A DNA stretch of 64,000 bases. It comes from an uncultured Coriobacteriaceae bacterium. Lineage in GTDB: Bacteria > Actinomycetota > Coriobacteriia > Coriobacteriales > Atopobiaceae. Shown piece by piece: positions 1 through 8,169 of the stretch (positions within the stretch are counted from its first letter, which is position 1; the number at the start of each line of letters is the position of its first letter). The DNA lies in NCBI GenBank assembly GCA_902793465.1, contig CADBDT010000004.1, positions 152,521 to 216,520 of the forward strand. The letters run 5' to 3'. Made by a program: the position numbers and the translations under genes. The notes beneath the pieces are model-generated. The model searched no databases, was not told the origin of the DNA, and saw only the letters and a program-made list of their open reading frames with translations.

Positions 1-1
1 G

Positions 2-334
2 ATTACGCGCCGCTACGTGGACCTAAGGCCAAAGAGCTCCTCGTATGGGTGCGCCCTGTACAAGCTCCTGCGCGAGCAGGTGTATGTGCTGCTGCTTGCT
101 CCCATCGTGCTCTATTTGGCGGCTATATGCGTAAACGAGACATCGATGCCGCTAAAGATTGCGGTGGGCGTGCTTGCCGTGGCGCTTGGCATAGACACCC
201 TTGCCGCATGTACGCGCGGAGGTTTCGTTAACGTATGGTCCTCCGCTTTGGCCGAACGCGTTGAAGACCTGTATTTGCTTGCCCGTGCGCGTTTGCTCAA
301 GCACTGCGACCAGTGGGGCGCCCACGCTCGTTAG
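2..334 (+). CDS. C-terminal fragment of an unidentified membrane protein (5'-truncated by window edge)
   Basis: The frame is open from the first bases of the window to a TAG stop, so this is the last ~110 residues of a longer protein; the GTG at 17 has no convincing ribosome site and is probably internal. The fragment holds two hydrophobic stretches (around VYVLLLAPIVLYLAAI and LKIAVGVLAVALGI) separated by a short polar loop, then a positively charged tail ending QWGAHAR. This suggests a polytopic membrane protein whose final two helices are seen here. No family motif is recognisable. The next gene, on the same strand after a palindromic repeat, is an LCP wall-polymer transferase, so a cell-envelope role is possible but is only inferred from position. 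Confidence 0.55.
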   Translation: MTRRYVDLRPKSSSYGCALYKLLREQVYVLLLAPIVLYLAAICVNETSMPLKIAVGVLAVALGIDTLAACTRGGFVNVWSSALAERVEDLYLLARARLLKHCDQWGAHAR

Positions 335-344
335 GGCTTTGTGG

Positions 345-451
345 GGTGCCGTGAGGGGATACTCCCCTACGGGTACATCGCGGATGGGCCTTCTCGTAGG
401 GGAATGGCCTACTCGCGATGTACCCGATGGGGAGTATCCCCTCACGGCACC
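345..451. repeat. Palindromic intergenic repeat, family A (copy 1)
   Basis: Long imperfect inverted repeat. The left arm GGTGCCGTGAGGGGATACTC pairs with the right arm GAGTATCCCCTCACGGCACC, and inside these a second pair, GGGTACATCGCG and CGCGATGTACCC, surrounds a short non-paired centre. It follows the stop codon of the upstream gene directly and precedes the LCP gene. The RNA would fold into one long hairpin, so it could act as a bidirectional terminator or 3'-end stabiliser. The same sequence recurs many times in the window. Confidence 0.9.
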
Positions 452-607
452 TCCTTTTCGGATAGCCTACCGGGACGCCACTCAGGTTCCATCCTTCTCC
501 GATTTCTGCCTTTCTTCTGCGACGGCTGCTCAACCAAAAGATATTGTCGTACAATGGGTATCCACACCGCAAACGAAGCACAACTGAAACAAGACAAGGT
601 GGATGCG

Positions 608-1906
608 ATGAGCGACAACCCCTATGACGGCTATGACAAGCTCAATCCATGGGATAGTGACGACGACGGGTCGGGTGCGTTCTCGTTCGTAGAGGACGAA
701 TATAACTCCATGGACCAGGGTGCTGGCGACGGATTCACCTACGTGGGCGATCCTCTCGATTCAACCGCAGCTCAACCCGGGCACACCGAGGCCATGCCGG
801 CCACGCAGGTGCGCTCAAACTTTGGTCAGCCAGCGGACTACGCGGAGCCAGTGGAGCCTCGCGGAGGCATTTTGCGCAGAAAAAAGAAGGGTCGCAAGAA
901 CGCCGCAAACAACGAGCCCCTTCCTGCTGGCTACTATCCTCCGCAACAAGGTTATGGAGCGCCAGCGGAGCCCGCGGGCAGGCGGCCCGTGCGCCGTAGG
1001 CGTCGCCATCGCTTTGGGTGCCTTGTTACGCTGCTGATGTTTGCGCTGGTAGTGGTGGGTGCATACTGGGTGATTGCCCATCCCATAGACGAGCGGCTGG
1101 CGTTTACCCCGGCAGAACAGGCAACGGTGGACGGTACGCTTTCGTGGCGCGTCCCGCTTATGCCCTACAACGTTCTGTTGCTTGGATCCGACGCGCGAGA
1201 GGACGATACAGCCTCGCGCACCGATACCATGGTTCTTATGCGCGTAGACCTTATTGGCGGCAAGCTTACCATGGTGTCCATCCCGCGCGACACCAAGGTA
1301 AACATAGAGGGGCATGGCACGTCCAAGATTAACGCGGCGTATGCGTATGGCCAGGCAGGCGGTGCGGTTAAGGCCGTGTCAAAGCTTACTGGCATGCCGG
1401 TAAACCACGTGGCCGTTATTCACTTTGAGGAGCTCGTGGGACTCATTGACTACCTGGGCGGCGTTACGGTAAACGTGCCGGTAGACGTTAACGACCTCGA
1501 GTACAGCGGTTTGGTAATGGATTCTGGCATGCAGACAATGGATGGCGAAACCGCTCTTGCATGGGCGCGTACGCGCTATGGCTTTGAGAACGGCGACTAC
1601 CAGCGCCAAGAAGATCAGCGAATACTTATGACGGCCATCATGAATCGCATACTCTCGCTCTCGCCACGCGAGATGCCAAGGGCTCTGGAGGAGCTTGCCA
1701 GCATGGTGGGAACCGACATGCGATGCTACAACCTTGTTCCCCTGTTTGTGCGATTTAAGCTGCTTTCGCCAAAGGTGTACTCGTGTGCCATTCCAACCAC
1801 GAGCGAATATGTGGATGGTGTGTGGTACGAAAACGTAGACCAGGTAAAGATGCAGGAGCTGCTGCGCGTGGTAAACAGCGGCGGCGATCCCTCTACGGTT
1901 GGCTAG
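608..1906 (+). CDS. LytR-CpsA-Psr (LCP) family wall-polymer transferase
   Basis: A 432-residue protein of the LCP family, enzymes that move lipid-linked anionic polymers (teichoic acid, capsule) onto peptidoglycan at the outer face of the membrane. ATG 608 is chosen because AAGGTGG lies 6 bases upstream; an in-frame ATG at 554 lacks such a site. The N-terminal ~130 residues are acidic, then basic (a run of Arg near 120-130), and cytoplasmic. One membrane helix lies at ~135-160. The catalytic domain shows the family motifs YNVLLLGSDAR (~187), RTDTMVLMRVD (~205), SIPRDTKVNI (~224) and the Arg-rich ARTRYGFENGDYQRQEDQR (~321-338), which bind the pyrophosphate lipid. The long disordered cytoplasmic tail is the only unusual part. 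Family assignment is firm; which polymer it attaches cannot be read from the sequence. Confidence 0.93.
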   Translation: MSDNPYDGYDKLNPWDSDDDGSGAFSFVEDEYNSMDQGAGDGFTYVGDPLDSTAAQPGHTEAMPATQVRSNFGQPADYAEPVEPRGGILRRKKKGRKNAANNEPLPAGYYPPQQGYGAPAEPAGRRPVRRRRRHRFGCLVTLLMFALVVVGAYWVIAHPIDERLAFTPAEQATVDGTLSWRVPLMPYNVLLLGSDAREDDTASRTDTMVLMRVDLIGGKLTMVSIPRDTKVNIEGHGTSKINAAYAYGQAGGAVKAVSKLTGMPVNHVAVIHFEELVGLIDYLGGVTVNVPVDVNDLEYSGLVMDSGMQTMDGETALAWARTRYGFENGDYQRQEDQRILMTAIMNRILSLSPREMPRALEELASMVGTDMRCYNLVPLFVRFKLLSPKVYSCAIPTTSEYVDGVWYENVDQVKMQELLRVVNSGGDPSTVG

Positions 1907-1912
1907 ATCTTG

Positions 1913-2033
1913 CTGCGTGGTGTGCCGTCTGGGGATACTCCTCTACGGGTACATTGCGGATGAGTCCCTCGTAAGGGAACGGCCTGTTCACGATGTACCC
2001 GATGGGGAATAACCCAGACGGCACACCACGCAG
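1913..2033. repeat. Palindromic intergenic repeat, family A (copy 2)
   Basis: Inverted repeat starting 6 bases after the LCP stop. Its arms CTGCGTGGTGTGCCGTCTGG and CAGACGGCACACCACGCAG enclose the family core (GGGTACATTGCGGA and CACGATGTACCC). The outermost pairs differ from copy 1 but remain complementary to each other, as expected if the fold rather than the sequence is conserved. It separates the LCP gene from amaP. Confidence 0.9.
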
Positions 2034-2137
2034 TATGCCCGCGTGCCGACAAACGCGCCGAATTCGCACCTTCTGCCGTGCATGTTTGATGGCTAAAAGG
2101 GTATCCTCAATACCGTGCATATCTTAGGAGGTCAACC

Positions 2138-2914
2138 ATGAACTGGTTCAAGCGACTTTGCTTGTTTGTGTTTGGGCTCTCTGGCATGCTCTCGCTGGCT
2201 GCGCTCTCGCTGGTGTGGGTAGGGCCTTGGACGACCCAGGCACGTACACTCATATCCGAAAACAGGTACTACTTTATTGTGCTGGAAGTCCTGGTGTGCA
2301 TTTCGGCACTTGGCCTTCTAATGTGCTTTCTTGCGGCGCTTTTTTCGCCACGCAATCCAAAGGAATCAGTTGTTGCCGAGGTTCCAGGGGGAGAGATAAC
2401 GGTTACGCGAACAGCCGTCGTTTCGCAGGTGCGACACATAATGGACATAGACGGCACCTGCTATCCGGCGTCTATTCACGTGCGCATGCATCGCAGGGGT
2501 CGTATTAACATTAGCGTTCGTGCGCGTCCCCACATACCGATTGATGTGGTGGAGCGCGGGGCCATACTGTACCAGGAGCTCGAGGAAGGGCTCGCCAAGG
2601 TGTGCGGCGAAAGCGTGCAGTCCATAAACCTCGTGTTTACCGAGCCCGAACAAGACGAGGCGACTCCCAATGTAACGGTGGAAAAGACGCCGCGTAATGC
2701 AGAAAGGTCTAGTGGCGCTTCTACGGGAGCTCGGGAAATAACCGTCTCCATGAACGCAGCAGATGCCAACTTGCCCAAAAAGACGGCGGATACCGCAAGC
2801 CAGGAAGGTGTGGACCAGGTGGTCAGCATGCCTGCAAGCGAGCCGCAGCCAGCTGCAGAGGAGACGCCCGTTGCCGAGGCACCTGAACTTCAGGCATCCA
2901 CGGAGGAGGTGTAG
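2138..2914 (+). CDS. amaP: Alkaline shock response membrane anchor protein (AmaP-like)
   Basis: A 258-residue membrane protein resembling AmaP, which tethers Asp23-type proteins to the cytoplasmic membrane in Gram-positive bacteria. AGGAGG lies 6 bases before the ATG. Two N-terminal helices (about 5-28 and 44-68) are followed by a conserved soluble segment containing GEITVTRTAVVSQVRH and INISVRARPHIPIDVVERG (about 85-170). The tail is acidic, Ala/Glu/Pro-rich and low in complexity. It is followed 3 bases later by the DUF2273 gene and then by asp23, the usual neighbourhood of this family. The gene symbol is by family and context, not by direct comparison. Confidence 0.8.
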   Translation: MNWFKRLCLFVFGLSGMLSLAALSLVWVGPWTTQARTLISENRYYFIVLEVLVCISALGLLMCFLAALFSPRNPKESVVAEVPGGEITVTRTAVVSQVRHIMDIDGTCYPASIHVRMHRRGRINISVRARPHIPIDVVERGAILYQELEEGLAKVCGESVQSINLVFTEPEQDEATPNVTVEKTPRNAERSSGASTGAREITVSMNAADANLPKKTADTASQEGVDQVVSMPASEPQPAAEETPVAEAPELQASTEEV

Positions 2915-2917
2915 GCC

Positions 2918-3637
2918 ATGGCCCCACGCATGAAGGTTGAAGTGGACTCCGCCTCGTCCGAAGGCTCACGTCAAGACGCACCCACGCCCAAGACTACGGC
3001 GCCTAAGGCAAAGGCGGATGCACCGGTTGCTTCTGCACCAGAAACCAGGCCTGCCCCAACGCCTGCTGCATCCGCAGCACCGAGGCCGCGCGTGGAGCCG
3101 GCGCCCGCAACGAGCGTGCAAGCCCCGGCGTCGCCCGTGCAGCAACCGGCAGCTCCGCAAGCAACGGCTCAAAAGCCAGCGGTTTCTGTGGAAGCCCCCG
3201 CCAATCTCGATCAGGGATATGCAACCGGCGCAGACTACAGTGCACCGCAACAGCCTGCTGGCAACGAGCAATTTGTAGGGCAGGATGCGTATACCACGCC
3301 GAACCCTCAGCCAGTGCAAGGAGCCCAGCCTGCAGCGGAGCCCCAGCCAGCGCAATCCGTGTCGGAGCCGCATGCGCAAAAGCGGAGCCTCGGCGACACG
3401 CGCAGGGCGGCAGCCAACTGGGTCCACACTACGTTTCCCGGGCATGAGCATGCGTTTTATGGCGGGCTCATAGCGTTGTTGGTTGCTATCCTAATCTTTA
3501 TAATAGGGCCATTGCATGTTCTAATTATTTGTGTGCTGGTTGTTATTGGTGTTGCCATTGGCCAATACTTGGATGGTGACCCAAAAATCATTCGCACGGT
3601 TGGCGATTTGTTTAACGGCAATCGCGAACAGCGATAG
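2918..3637 (+). CDS. Pro/Ala-rich protein with C-terminal DUF2273 membrane domain
   Basis: A 239-residue protein. The first ~165 residues are low-complexity Ala/Pro/Gln sequence with no fold visible. The last ~70 residues (GHEHAFYGGLIALLVAILIF...LDGDPKIIRTV) form two closely spaced membrane helices typical of DUF2273, small proteins encoded between AmaP and Asp23 in Gram-positive bacteria. The start codon is 3 bases after the amaP stop, so the two are probably co-translated. Fusion of a long disordered segment to a DUF2273 domain, usually a stand-alone protein of ~60-80 residues, is notable. It probably helps organise the Asp23 membrane layer; this is inference from context. Confidence 0.8.
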   Translation: MAPRMKVEVDSASSEGSRQDAPTPKTTAPKAKADAPVASAPETRPAPTPAASAAPRPRVEPAPATSVQAPASPVQQPAAPQATAQKPAVSVEAPANLDQGYATGADYSAPQQPAGNEQFVGQDAYTTPNPQPVQGAQPAAEPQPAQSVSEPHAQKRSLGDTRRAAANWVHTTFPGHEHAFYGGLIALLVAILIFIIGPLHVLIICVLVVIGVAIGQYLDGDPKIIRTVGDLFNGNREQR

Positions 3638-3687
3638 AAGGAAATAGCGGTTTAGGCGCACTACTGAGTGCAGAAAGGAGCTCAACC

Positions 3688-4212
3688 ATGAGCAACGAGA
3701 CAAAGGTAGTAGAAGATACGTCATCGGCGCTGGTAACTGCCGACGAGGAGACTCAGGACATCATTACGACGTCCGAAGAAGAAGACGTAAACAGCGAGGA
3801 CTCCCTTACGTTTTCTAATGGTGTTATAGAAAAGATAGTTGCCATTGCGGTACGCGAGGTTCCTGGTGTCGTGGGCATGAAGGGCGGTTGGGTAAACCGC
3901 GTACAGGACGCCTTTGGCGCACGCGACATCCGTAAGGGCGTTACGGTTGAGGTTACACCCGAAAGCACCGTTCGCGTAAACATTGCCATCCTTATGGAGT
4001 ATGGAGTGTATGCTCCCCAGGTATTCGACGACGTAAAGCGCGCTGTTGTAAACCAGTTAAACGGCATGACCGGCCTGGACGTAGCCGGCGTTAACCTGCG
4101 AATCGAGGACATTCTTACCGCAGAGGAGGTCCGTGAGCGCAAGAGCCGTCGTGGTGAGCTGCCCGAGGGCGAAGAGGGGTCGGAAGAGACCGAGGATAAG
4201 TCCGAGGAGTAG
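3688..4212 (+). CDS. Asp23/Gls24 family envelope stress protein
   Basis: A 174-residue soluble protein. The central region carries the Asp23 signature: FSNGVIEKIVAIAVREVPGV, then VTPESTVRVNIAILMEYGVY and the amphipathic stretch ending VNLRIEDIL (about residues 42-145). The N- and C-terminal ~35 residues are strongly acidic. AAGGAG lies 8 bases before the ATG. Asp23 proteins are abundant, membrane-associated through AmaP, and linked to cell-wall stress. The gene completes an amaP-DUF2273-asp23 operon and is followed by a family A palindrome that may end the transcript. Confidence 0.92.
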   Translation: MSNETKVVEDTSSALVTADEETQDIITTSEEEDVNSEDSLTFSNGVIEKIVAIAVREVPGVVGMKGGWVNRVQDAFGARDIRKGVTVEVTPESTVRVNIAILMEYGVYAPQVFDDVKRAVVNQLNGMTGLDVAGVNLRIEDILTAEEVRERKSRRGELPEGEEGSEETEDKSEE

Positions 4213-4228
4213 TGCCCAACACCCTGGA

Positions 4229-4360
4229 TTGTAAATTGGGATGGGGTGCACGAAGGGGATACTCCCGCTAGGGTACGTCGCGGATAGCTCTCCCATAACA
4301 CGACGGCAACACGCAACGTACCCTAGAGGGAATATCCCCTTCGTGCGCCCCACTCTACAA
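4229..4360. repeat. Palindromic intergenic repeat, family A (copy 3)
   Basis: Starts 16 bases after the asp23 stop. Outer arms TTGTAAATTGGGATGGGG and CCCCACTCTACAA pair imperfectly; the inner arms GTGCACGAAGGGGATACTC and AATATCCCCTTCGTGCGC and the core GGGTACGTCGCG / GCAACGTACCC pair well. The core has drifted from other copies but compensating changes keep much of the pairing. Confidence 0.88.
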
Positions 4361-4442
4361 TGGTTTTTTGGGAAGCCTAAAGCAGGGGCTTCCCTCGTGT
4401 GCATCTCAGAACGAGAATCGGTTGATATTTTTGGAGGCATGC

Positions 4443-5510
4443 TTGGCCACTCGACGAGTAGATCGCATGGGCTGGATTGAGTACGCGCGCGCATTCGGCG
4501 CCGTTGGCGTGCTTGTTATCCACGTGCTCGCGAGCGTATTTGCTGTGTCGGAATGCGAGCAGCAGCGCATGGCCGCCTACTCCGTAATCAGCATAGTCCT
4601 GGGTAGATGGGCCGTGCCCGGGTTCTTTATGATAACTGGCTATCTGCTGCTCAACCCAGCCAAAGAGGTAGGATGGCGGCAGGCCAGGCGCTATTCCCTG
4701 CGCATGGCAAAGGTCATAGCAACTTTTGGCCTTGTATTCTCTCTTATAAAGGAAGGCTGGACAAGCTACTCCGAGGGCACCCTTTCCATAAGTGTTCTGC
4801 CTCGGGCAATTGTGGATACGCTTACGGCCTCGTCTTTGGAACACTTGTGGTACGTATATGCACTCATGTTGGTATACCTGCTTGTTCCGCCACTGCGACT
4901 CCTTGGCAAAAAACTAGGACCTACGGGCTTTTGCGCATTTACAGCCGTCCTCTTTGTGGGGGTGCTCGTTGTTCCCACATGCATAAAAACGTGGGAGCTC
5001 ATCCAAGGTGCCGACATGGAAATTGTGCAGGTGGGTCTTGTGGCCCTTATAAACAACACGGCCATCGGTGCCACCTGCGTTTGCGTGGGCGGCTGCATGC
5101 ACTACCTTAAACTGCGTCCCTGGGTTGTGTTGGCTGGCATTGCCTCTCTTGCAACAATGCTGGGGATAAGCCAATGGGGCGTTTGGAACGAATATAGCGA
5201 TATGGGCGTTGTGTTTTTGCAGGGCAGTTGTTTTGCGTGCCTGTATGCCCTCATGGTGCTCATGCTGCTAAGGGATCGCCTGGGTAATGTGGCTGTGGAG
5301 CAGGGATCCATCGTGGACGAGCTGGCTCGCGACAGCTTTGGCATCTACGTGTTGCACCCGCTGTTCCTGCACGTGTTCTTGCTCTTTGTGGGCCCGTATA
5401 TGCTCCCGCCTGTGATACTAGAGGCTTTGTTGCTGGTGGCTGCGCTTGTTTGCTCTGTTGCGGCAACGCGCATTGTAAGGAAGCTACCCTTAGTCGGAGG
5501 ACTGCTATGA
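4443..5510 (+). CDS. Acyltransferase 3 family integral membrane protein
   Basis: About 355 residues with roughly ten membrane helices. The N-terminal GWIEYARAFGAVGVLVIHV and WAVPGFFMITGYLLL are characteristic of acyltransferase-3 (OafA/NodX-type) enzymes, which transfer acetyl or similar groups to extracellular sugars; the His in VIHV is the conserved catalytic residue of the first helix. Start is uncertain: TTG 4443 has GGAGG 5 bases upstream, while ATG 4467 is the first methionine in frame. The stop overlaps the next gene by four bases (ATGA), so translation is probably coupled to the flavin oxidoreductase downstream. The natural substrate is not predictable. Confidence 0.85.
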   Translation: MATRRVDRMGWIEYARAFGAVGVLVIHVLASVFAVSECEQQRMAAYSVISIVLGRWAVPGFFMITGYLLLNPAKEVGWRQARRYSLRMAKVIATFGLVFSLIKEGWTSYSEGTLSISVLPRAIVDTLTASSLEHLWYVYALMLVYLLVPPLRLLGKKLGPTGFCAFTAVLFVGVLVVPTCIKTWELIQGADMEIVQVGLVALINNTAIGATCVCVGGCMHYLKLRPWVVLAGIASLATMLGISQWGVWNEYSDMGVVFLQGSCFACLYALMVLMLLRDRLGNVAVEQGSIVDELARDSFGIYVLHPLFLHVFLLFVGPYMLPPVILEALLLVAALVCSVAATRIVRKLPLVGGLL

Positions 5511-6073
5511 GCTTGCTTTTTGTTAACGCTTGTATGAGGGAGAATTCCAGAACAGAGCGTCTGGCTCGCATGGTTTTGCAAGGCCGCATGCAAAATGCGG
5601 TGCAAGACGTGGTGGAGCTGCGTATTTCGGACCTCGATATGCGGCCGCTGGACCAAGAGCTCCTTGCTGCATACAGCGCATCTGTGTCGCAGGCTAAGTA
5701 TGACCATCCTATGTTTGCGTATGCCAAGCAGTTTGCTGAGGCCAACAGCATTCTAATTGCCGCGCCGTTCTGGAACTTCTCTATTCCGGCCAAGCTACAC
5801 GACTACTTGGAGCTCGTGTGCTCGCAGGGCATTACATTTGACGTGGACAGCTCGGGTGCCTATGTAAGCCTGTGCAAGGCCAAAAGCCTTGTGTTTGTTT
5901 GCACCTCGGGCGGTGTAATAGGGGAGGCCACAGACGACCATGCATTTGGCTATGTGCGCACTCTTGCGCGTCAGTTCTGGCATATTTCCCAGGTGGAGTG
6001 CGTTATGGCGCAGGGACTCGATGCTCCTGGCGCAAACGTGGAAGCCTTGCTGGAGGCCGCGAGTCGCGCCTGA
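5507..6073 (+). CDS. FMN-dependent NADH-azoreductase/flavodoxin-fold oxidoreductase
   Basis: A 188-residue protein with a flavodoxin-like fold. The start LLFVNACMRENSRTERLARMVL supplies the FMN phosphate-binding loop, and ILIAAPFWNFSIPAKLHDYLELV matches the AzoR/AcpD family's flavin-binding segment. It is likely a cytosolic NAD(P)H:quinone or azo reductase. GGAGG lies within the end of the acyltransferase gene, and the start codon overlaps its stop. The two genes are therefore one transcriptional unit, although their functions have no obvious link. The gene is convergent with uridine kinase, with only 9 bases between the stops. Confidence 0.85.
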   Translation: MSLLFVNACMRENSRTERLARMVLQGRMQNAVQDVVELRISDLDMRPLDQELLAAYSASVSQAKYDHPMFAYAKQFAEANSILIAAPFWNFSIPAKLHDYLELVCSQGITFDVDSSGAYVSLCKAKSLVFVCTSGGVIGEATDDHAFGYVRTLARQFWHISQVECVMAQGLDAPGANVEALLEAASRA

Positions 6074-6082
6074 CGCTGCCCC

Positions 6083-6700
6083 CTATTTGTGGTTTTCCCC
6101 ACTGGCAATCTGGCTCACGAGGTCGAGTGCCATGCTGTTGCTGCCGATTCCTGGAACAACAATGTTCGCAAAGGACTTGGACGGCTCCACATAGAGGTTG
6201 TGCATGGGCTTTACGGTGGCAAGGTACTGGTCAATTACGCTCTGGATGCTGCGGCCGCGTTCGTTTACGTCGCGCTGCAGGCGGCGCAGTATACGGACGT
6301 CCGCATCCACGTCCACAAAAATGCGCAGGTCCATAAGATTGCGCAGTCGTTCGTCGGCAAGAATTAGAATGCCCTCCACGATTATGACCCGCGAGGGGTG
6401 CACCAGCATTACCTCGTGCGAACGCGTATGACAAGAAAAATCGTAGGTTGGCACCTCCACGCTGCGACCGTCTCGTAGCTGTTTTAAGTGCTCCACAAGA
6501 AGCTCTGTCTCGTATGCGTTGGGATGGTCGTAGTTGAGCTTGGCTCTCTCTTCAAGAGTTTTACTGTCTTGGGCGCGATAGTAGCAGTCGTGTGCTATGA
6601 GCGTGCAGTCTTCGCCCAAACGCTGCGCGAGAGCCTTCGCAAACGTGGTCTTGCCGCTGCCGGTGCCACCGGCAATGCCAATTACAAACGGTTCTGCCAT
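6083..6700 (-). CDS. udk: Uridine kinase
   Basis: A 205-residue P-loop kinase that phosphorylates uridine and cytidine in pyrimidine salvage. Walker A is GGTGSGKTT at residues 11-19. The family motifs HDCYYRAQD (~38), NYDHPNAYETELL, VPTYDFSCHTRS, the Walker B-like VIIVEGILIL (~108) and RDVNERGRS (~142) are all present, and the length is normal. It is the last gene of a minus-strand run, starting 3 bases after the ArsC-like gene. Confident identification. Confidence 0.95.
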   Translation of the reverse strand: MAEPFVIGIAGGTGSGKTTFAKALAQRLGEDCTLIAHDCYYRAQDSKTLEERAKLNYDHPNAYETELLVEHLKQLRDGRSVEVPTYDFSCHTRSHEVMLVHPSRVIIVEGILILADERLRNLMDLRIFVDVDADVRILRRLQRDVNERGRSIQSVIDQYLATVKPMHNLYVEPSKSFANIVVPGIGSNSMALDLVSQIASGENHK

Positions 6701-6703
6701 GCT

Positions 6704-7045
6704 CTACTCCCAGCCTTTCCAGACGTCGGGCGCATAACCCGTGGTAGCCTGCCTTCCGTTTCGAACAATGGGCGTGCACAAAACCTGCTGGTTCTCTAGA
6801 AGCACGTTGGGAAGCATTGCCGCCGGCGTGTGCTGTGCCAGGGCCACGGCGTATTTGTCTTTTGCATTTGGGTCTATGAGCTTGTCGTATCCGCCAACCG
6901 CGTTTGCAACGGAAGCGAGCTCACCCTTAGACAAGCCCTTCTCGGCAAGGTTGATGTATTGAAAGCGTATGCGACGTTCCTTAAACCATCGTTCGGCCTT
7001 GCGTGAGTCGCTGCTCTTTTTTGTGCCAAAGATCTGGATGTTCAT
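6704..7045 (-). CDS. ArsC/Spx-family thioredoxin-fold protein lacking the catalytic cysteine
   Basis: A 113-residue member of the arsenate-reductase/Spx family: MNIQIFGTKKSSDSRKAERW at the N-terminus, FKERRIRFQYINL, KGLSKGEL in the middle and TGYAPDVWKGW at the end. The start is ATG 7045, with AAGGAG 6 bases upstream. Homologues usually have Cys where this protein has Ser11 (KKSSDS instead of a KKC.DT-type motif), so redox or arsenate-reductase chemistry at this position looks impossible. It lies between the polysaccharide deacetylase and udk with gaps of 10 and 3 bases. It may act as a binding or adaptor protein; function unknown. Confidence 0.85.
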   Translation of the reverse strand: MNIQIFGTKKSSDSRKAERWFKERRIRFQYINLAEKGLSKGELASVANAVGGYDKLIDPNAKDKYAVALAQHTPAAMLPNVLLENQQVLCTPIVRNGRQATTGYAPDVWKGWE

Positions 7046-7055
7046 CGCATGCTCC

Positions 7056-8141
7056 TTAGTTGCCAATGCCGTGATGCGGAACGCAGGTATTGCGGTCTAT
7101 TGAGGCAAATTCGTAGCCTTCGGACTTAAAGTACTCTATGATGCGCGGCAGAGCCTCTGCGGTGGTTTCCTTGGCAGTGCCGTCGTGCATAAGAAACACT
7201 ATGCTCTTGTAGCCGTAGGAAGTGTCGGCCATAGTTGCGTCAACAAGCTCGTCGGCCGTATGCTCCGCACCGTCGCCGCAGCTGGCGTCCCAGTCGAAGT
7301 ACTGGTAGCCAGCATCCACCACCTGCTGCGAGAGCGTGGTCATTATGCCCTTGGTGTAGTTGGCGCTAATGGTGTTGGAGGAGCCTCCGGGAAAGCGGAT
7401 AAAGCAGGGCACGTAGCCAATCTGCTGTCGTACGGTATCGCCGATTTGGTTAAGGTCGTTCCAGTAGGCGTCTACGGAGGCATACACCTGGTCGTATTCG
7501 TGCGTGTAGGTGTGCAGGCCTATGGTATGACCTTTGTCATGGCACTTCTTAATCATGTTAAAGTAATCGGGATGCATGCCAGTGACAAAGAACGTTGCCT
7601 TTATGCCGTACTTGTCCAACACGTCGAGAACCTTTTGGGTGTTCTCCGAGGGGCCGTCGTCAAAAGTGAGGTATACCGTCTTGGTGGCTGGGGCCTCAAA
7701 GTTCCAGGTTGTGCGTGACGGATCGACGGCAAACTCGGCCGCTCGCTCGTCGTTGCCTGCTGGTGGCACAGACGAAGAGCCGGAGTCGGGAACGGACTCA
7801 TCGCTATTTGCCTGCACAGTTGTTTGCGAGCTGGTGTCTCCCTGCTGACTGGATGTTTGAGACGACCCTGCGGCCTGCCCTCCAACAAAACGAGGCATAA
7901 CGAGCGTAAAAAAGAGGACTGCACATATCGCAACTAGCAATACGGCTACAACAGCGGGGGCAGCCGAGCGCTTTTTGGGAGGTTGAGGCGCCTGCTGCTG
8001 TGGTGGGCGCCGCGAAGTACGTTGCGGCCCACGCTGCGGCTTTTGGCTGGAAGGATGTCTTTGCCCGGCTGGCCTAGCATTTGCGCCTCGCTGCGTTGAG
8101 TGGGGCCGCGGGTTGCCTGTTTGCCTCATGTGTGATGCCAT
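7056..8141 (-). CDS. Membrane-anchored polysaccharide deacetylase
   Basis: About 361 residues. A basic, Pro/Gln-rich cytoplasmic tail (1-55) is followed by one membrane anchor (~58-85), a Ser/Thr-rich linker (~90-140) and a NodB-homology domain. Motifs: TFDDGPS (~159, catalytic and metal Asp), HTYTH (~209, metal His pair), RFPGGSSN (~250) and DWDASCGD. These enzymes remove N-acetyl groups from peptidoglycan or cell-surface glycans outside the membrane. The start is uncertain: ATG 8141 is preferred, with AAGGGAG 13 bases upstream; GTG 8153 is in frame but too close to that site. The gene belongs to the minus-strand glycan operon, 28 bases after the GT2 gene. Confidence 0.9.
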   Translation of the reverse strand: MASHMRQTGNPRPHSTQRGANARPAGQRHPSSQKPQRGPQRTSRRPPQQQAPQPPKKRSAAPAVVAVLLVAICAVLFFTLVMPRFVGGQAAGSSQTSSQQGDTSSQTTVQANSDESVPDSGSSSVPPAGNDERAAEFAVDPSRTTWNFEAPATKTVYLTFDDGPSENTQKVLDVLDKYGIKATFFVTGMHPDYFNMIKKCHDKGHTIGLHTYTHEYDQVYASVDAYWNDLNQIGDTVRQQIGYVPCFIRFPGGSSNTISANYTKGIMTTLSQQVVDAGYQYFDWDASCGDGAEHTADELVDATMADTSYGYKSIVFLMHDGTAKETTAEALPRIIEYFKSEGYEFASIDRNTCVPHHGIGN

Positions 8142-8169
8142 GGTGCGAATCACGCTCCCTTAACAGTTG

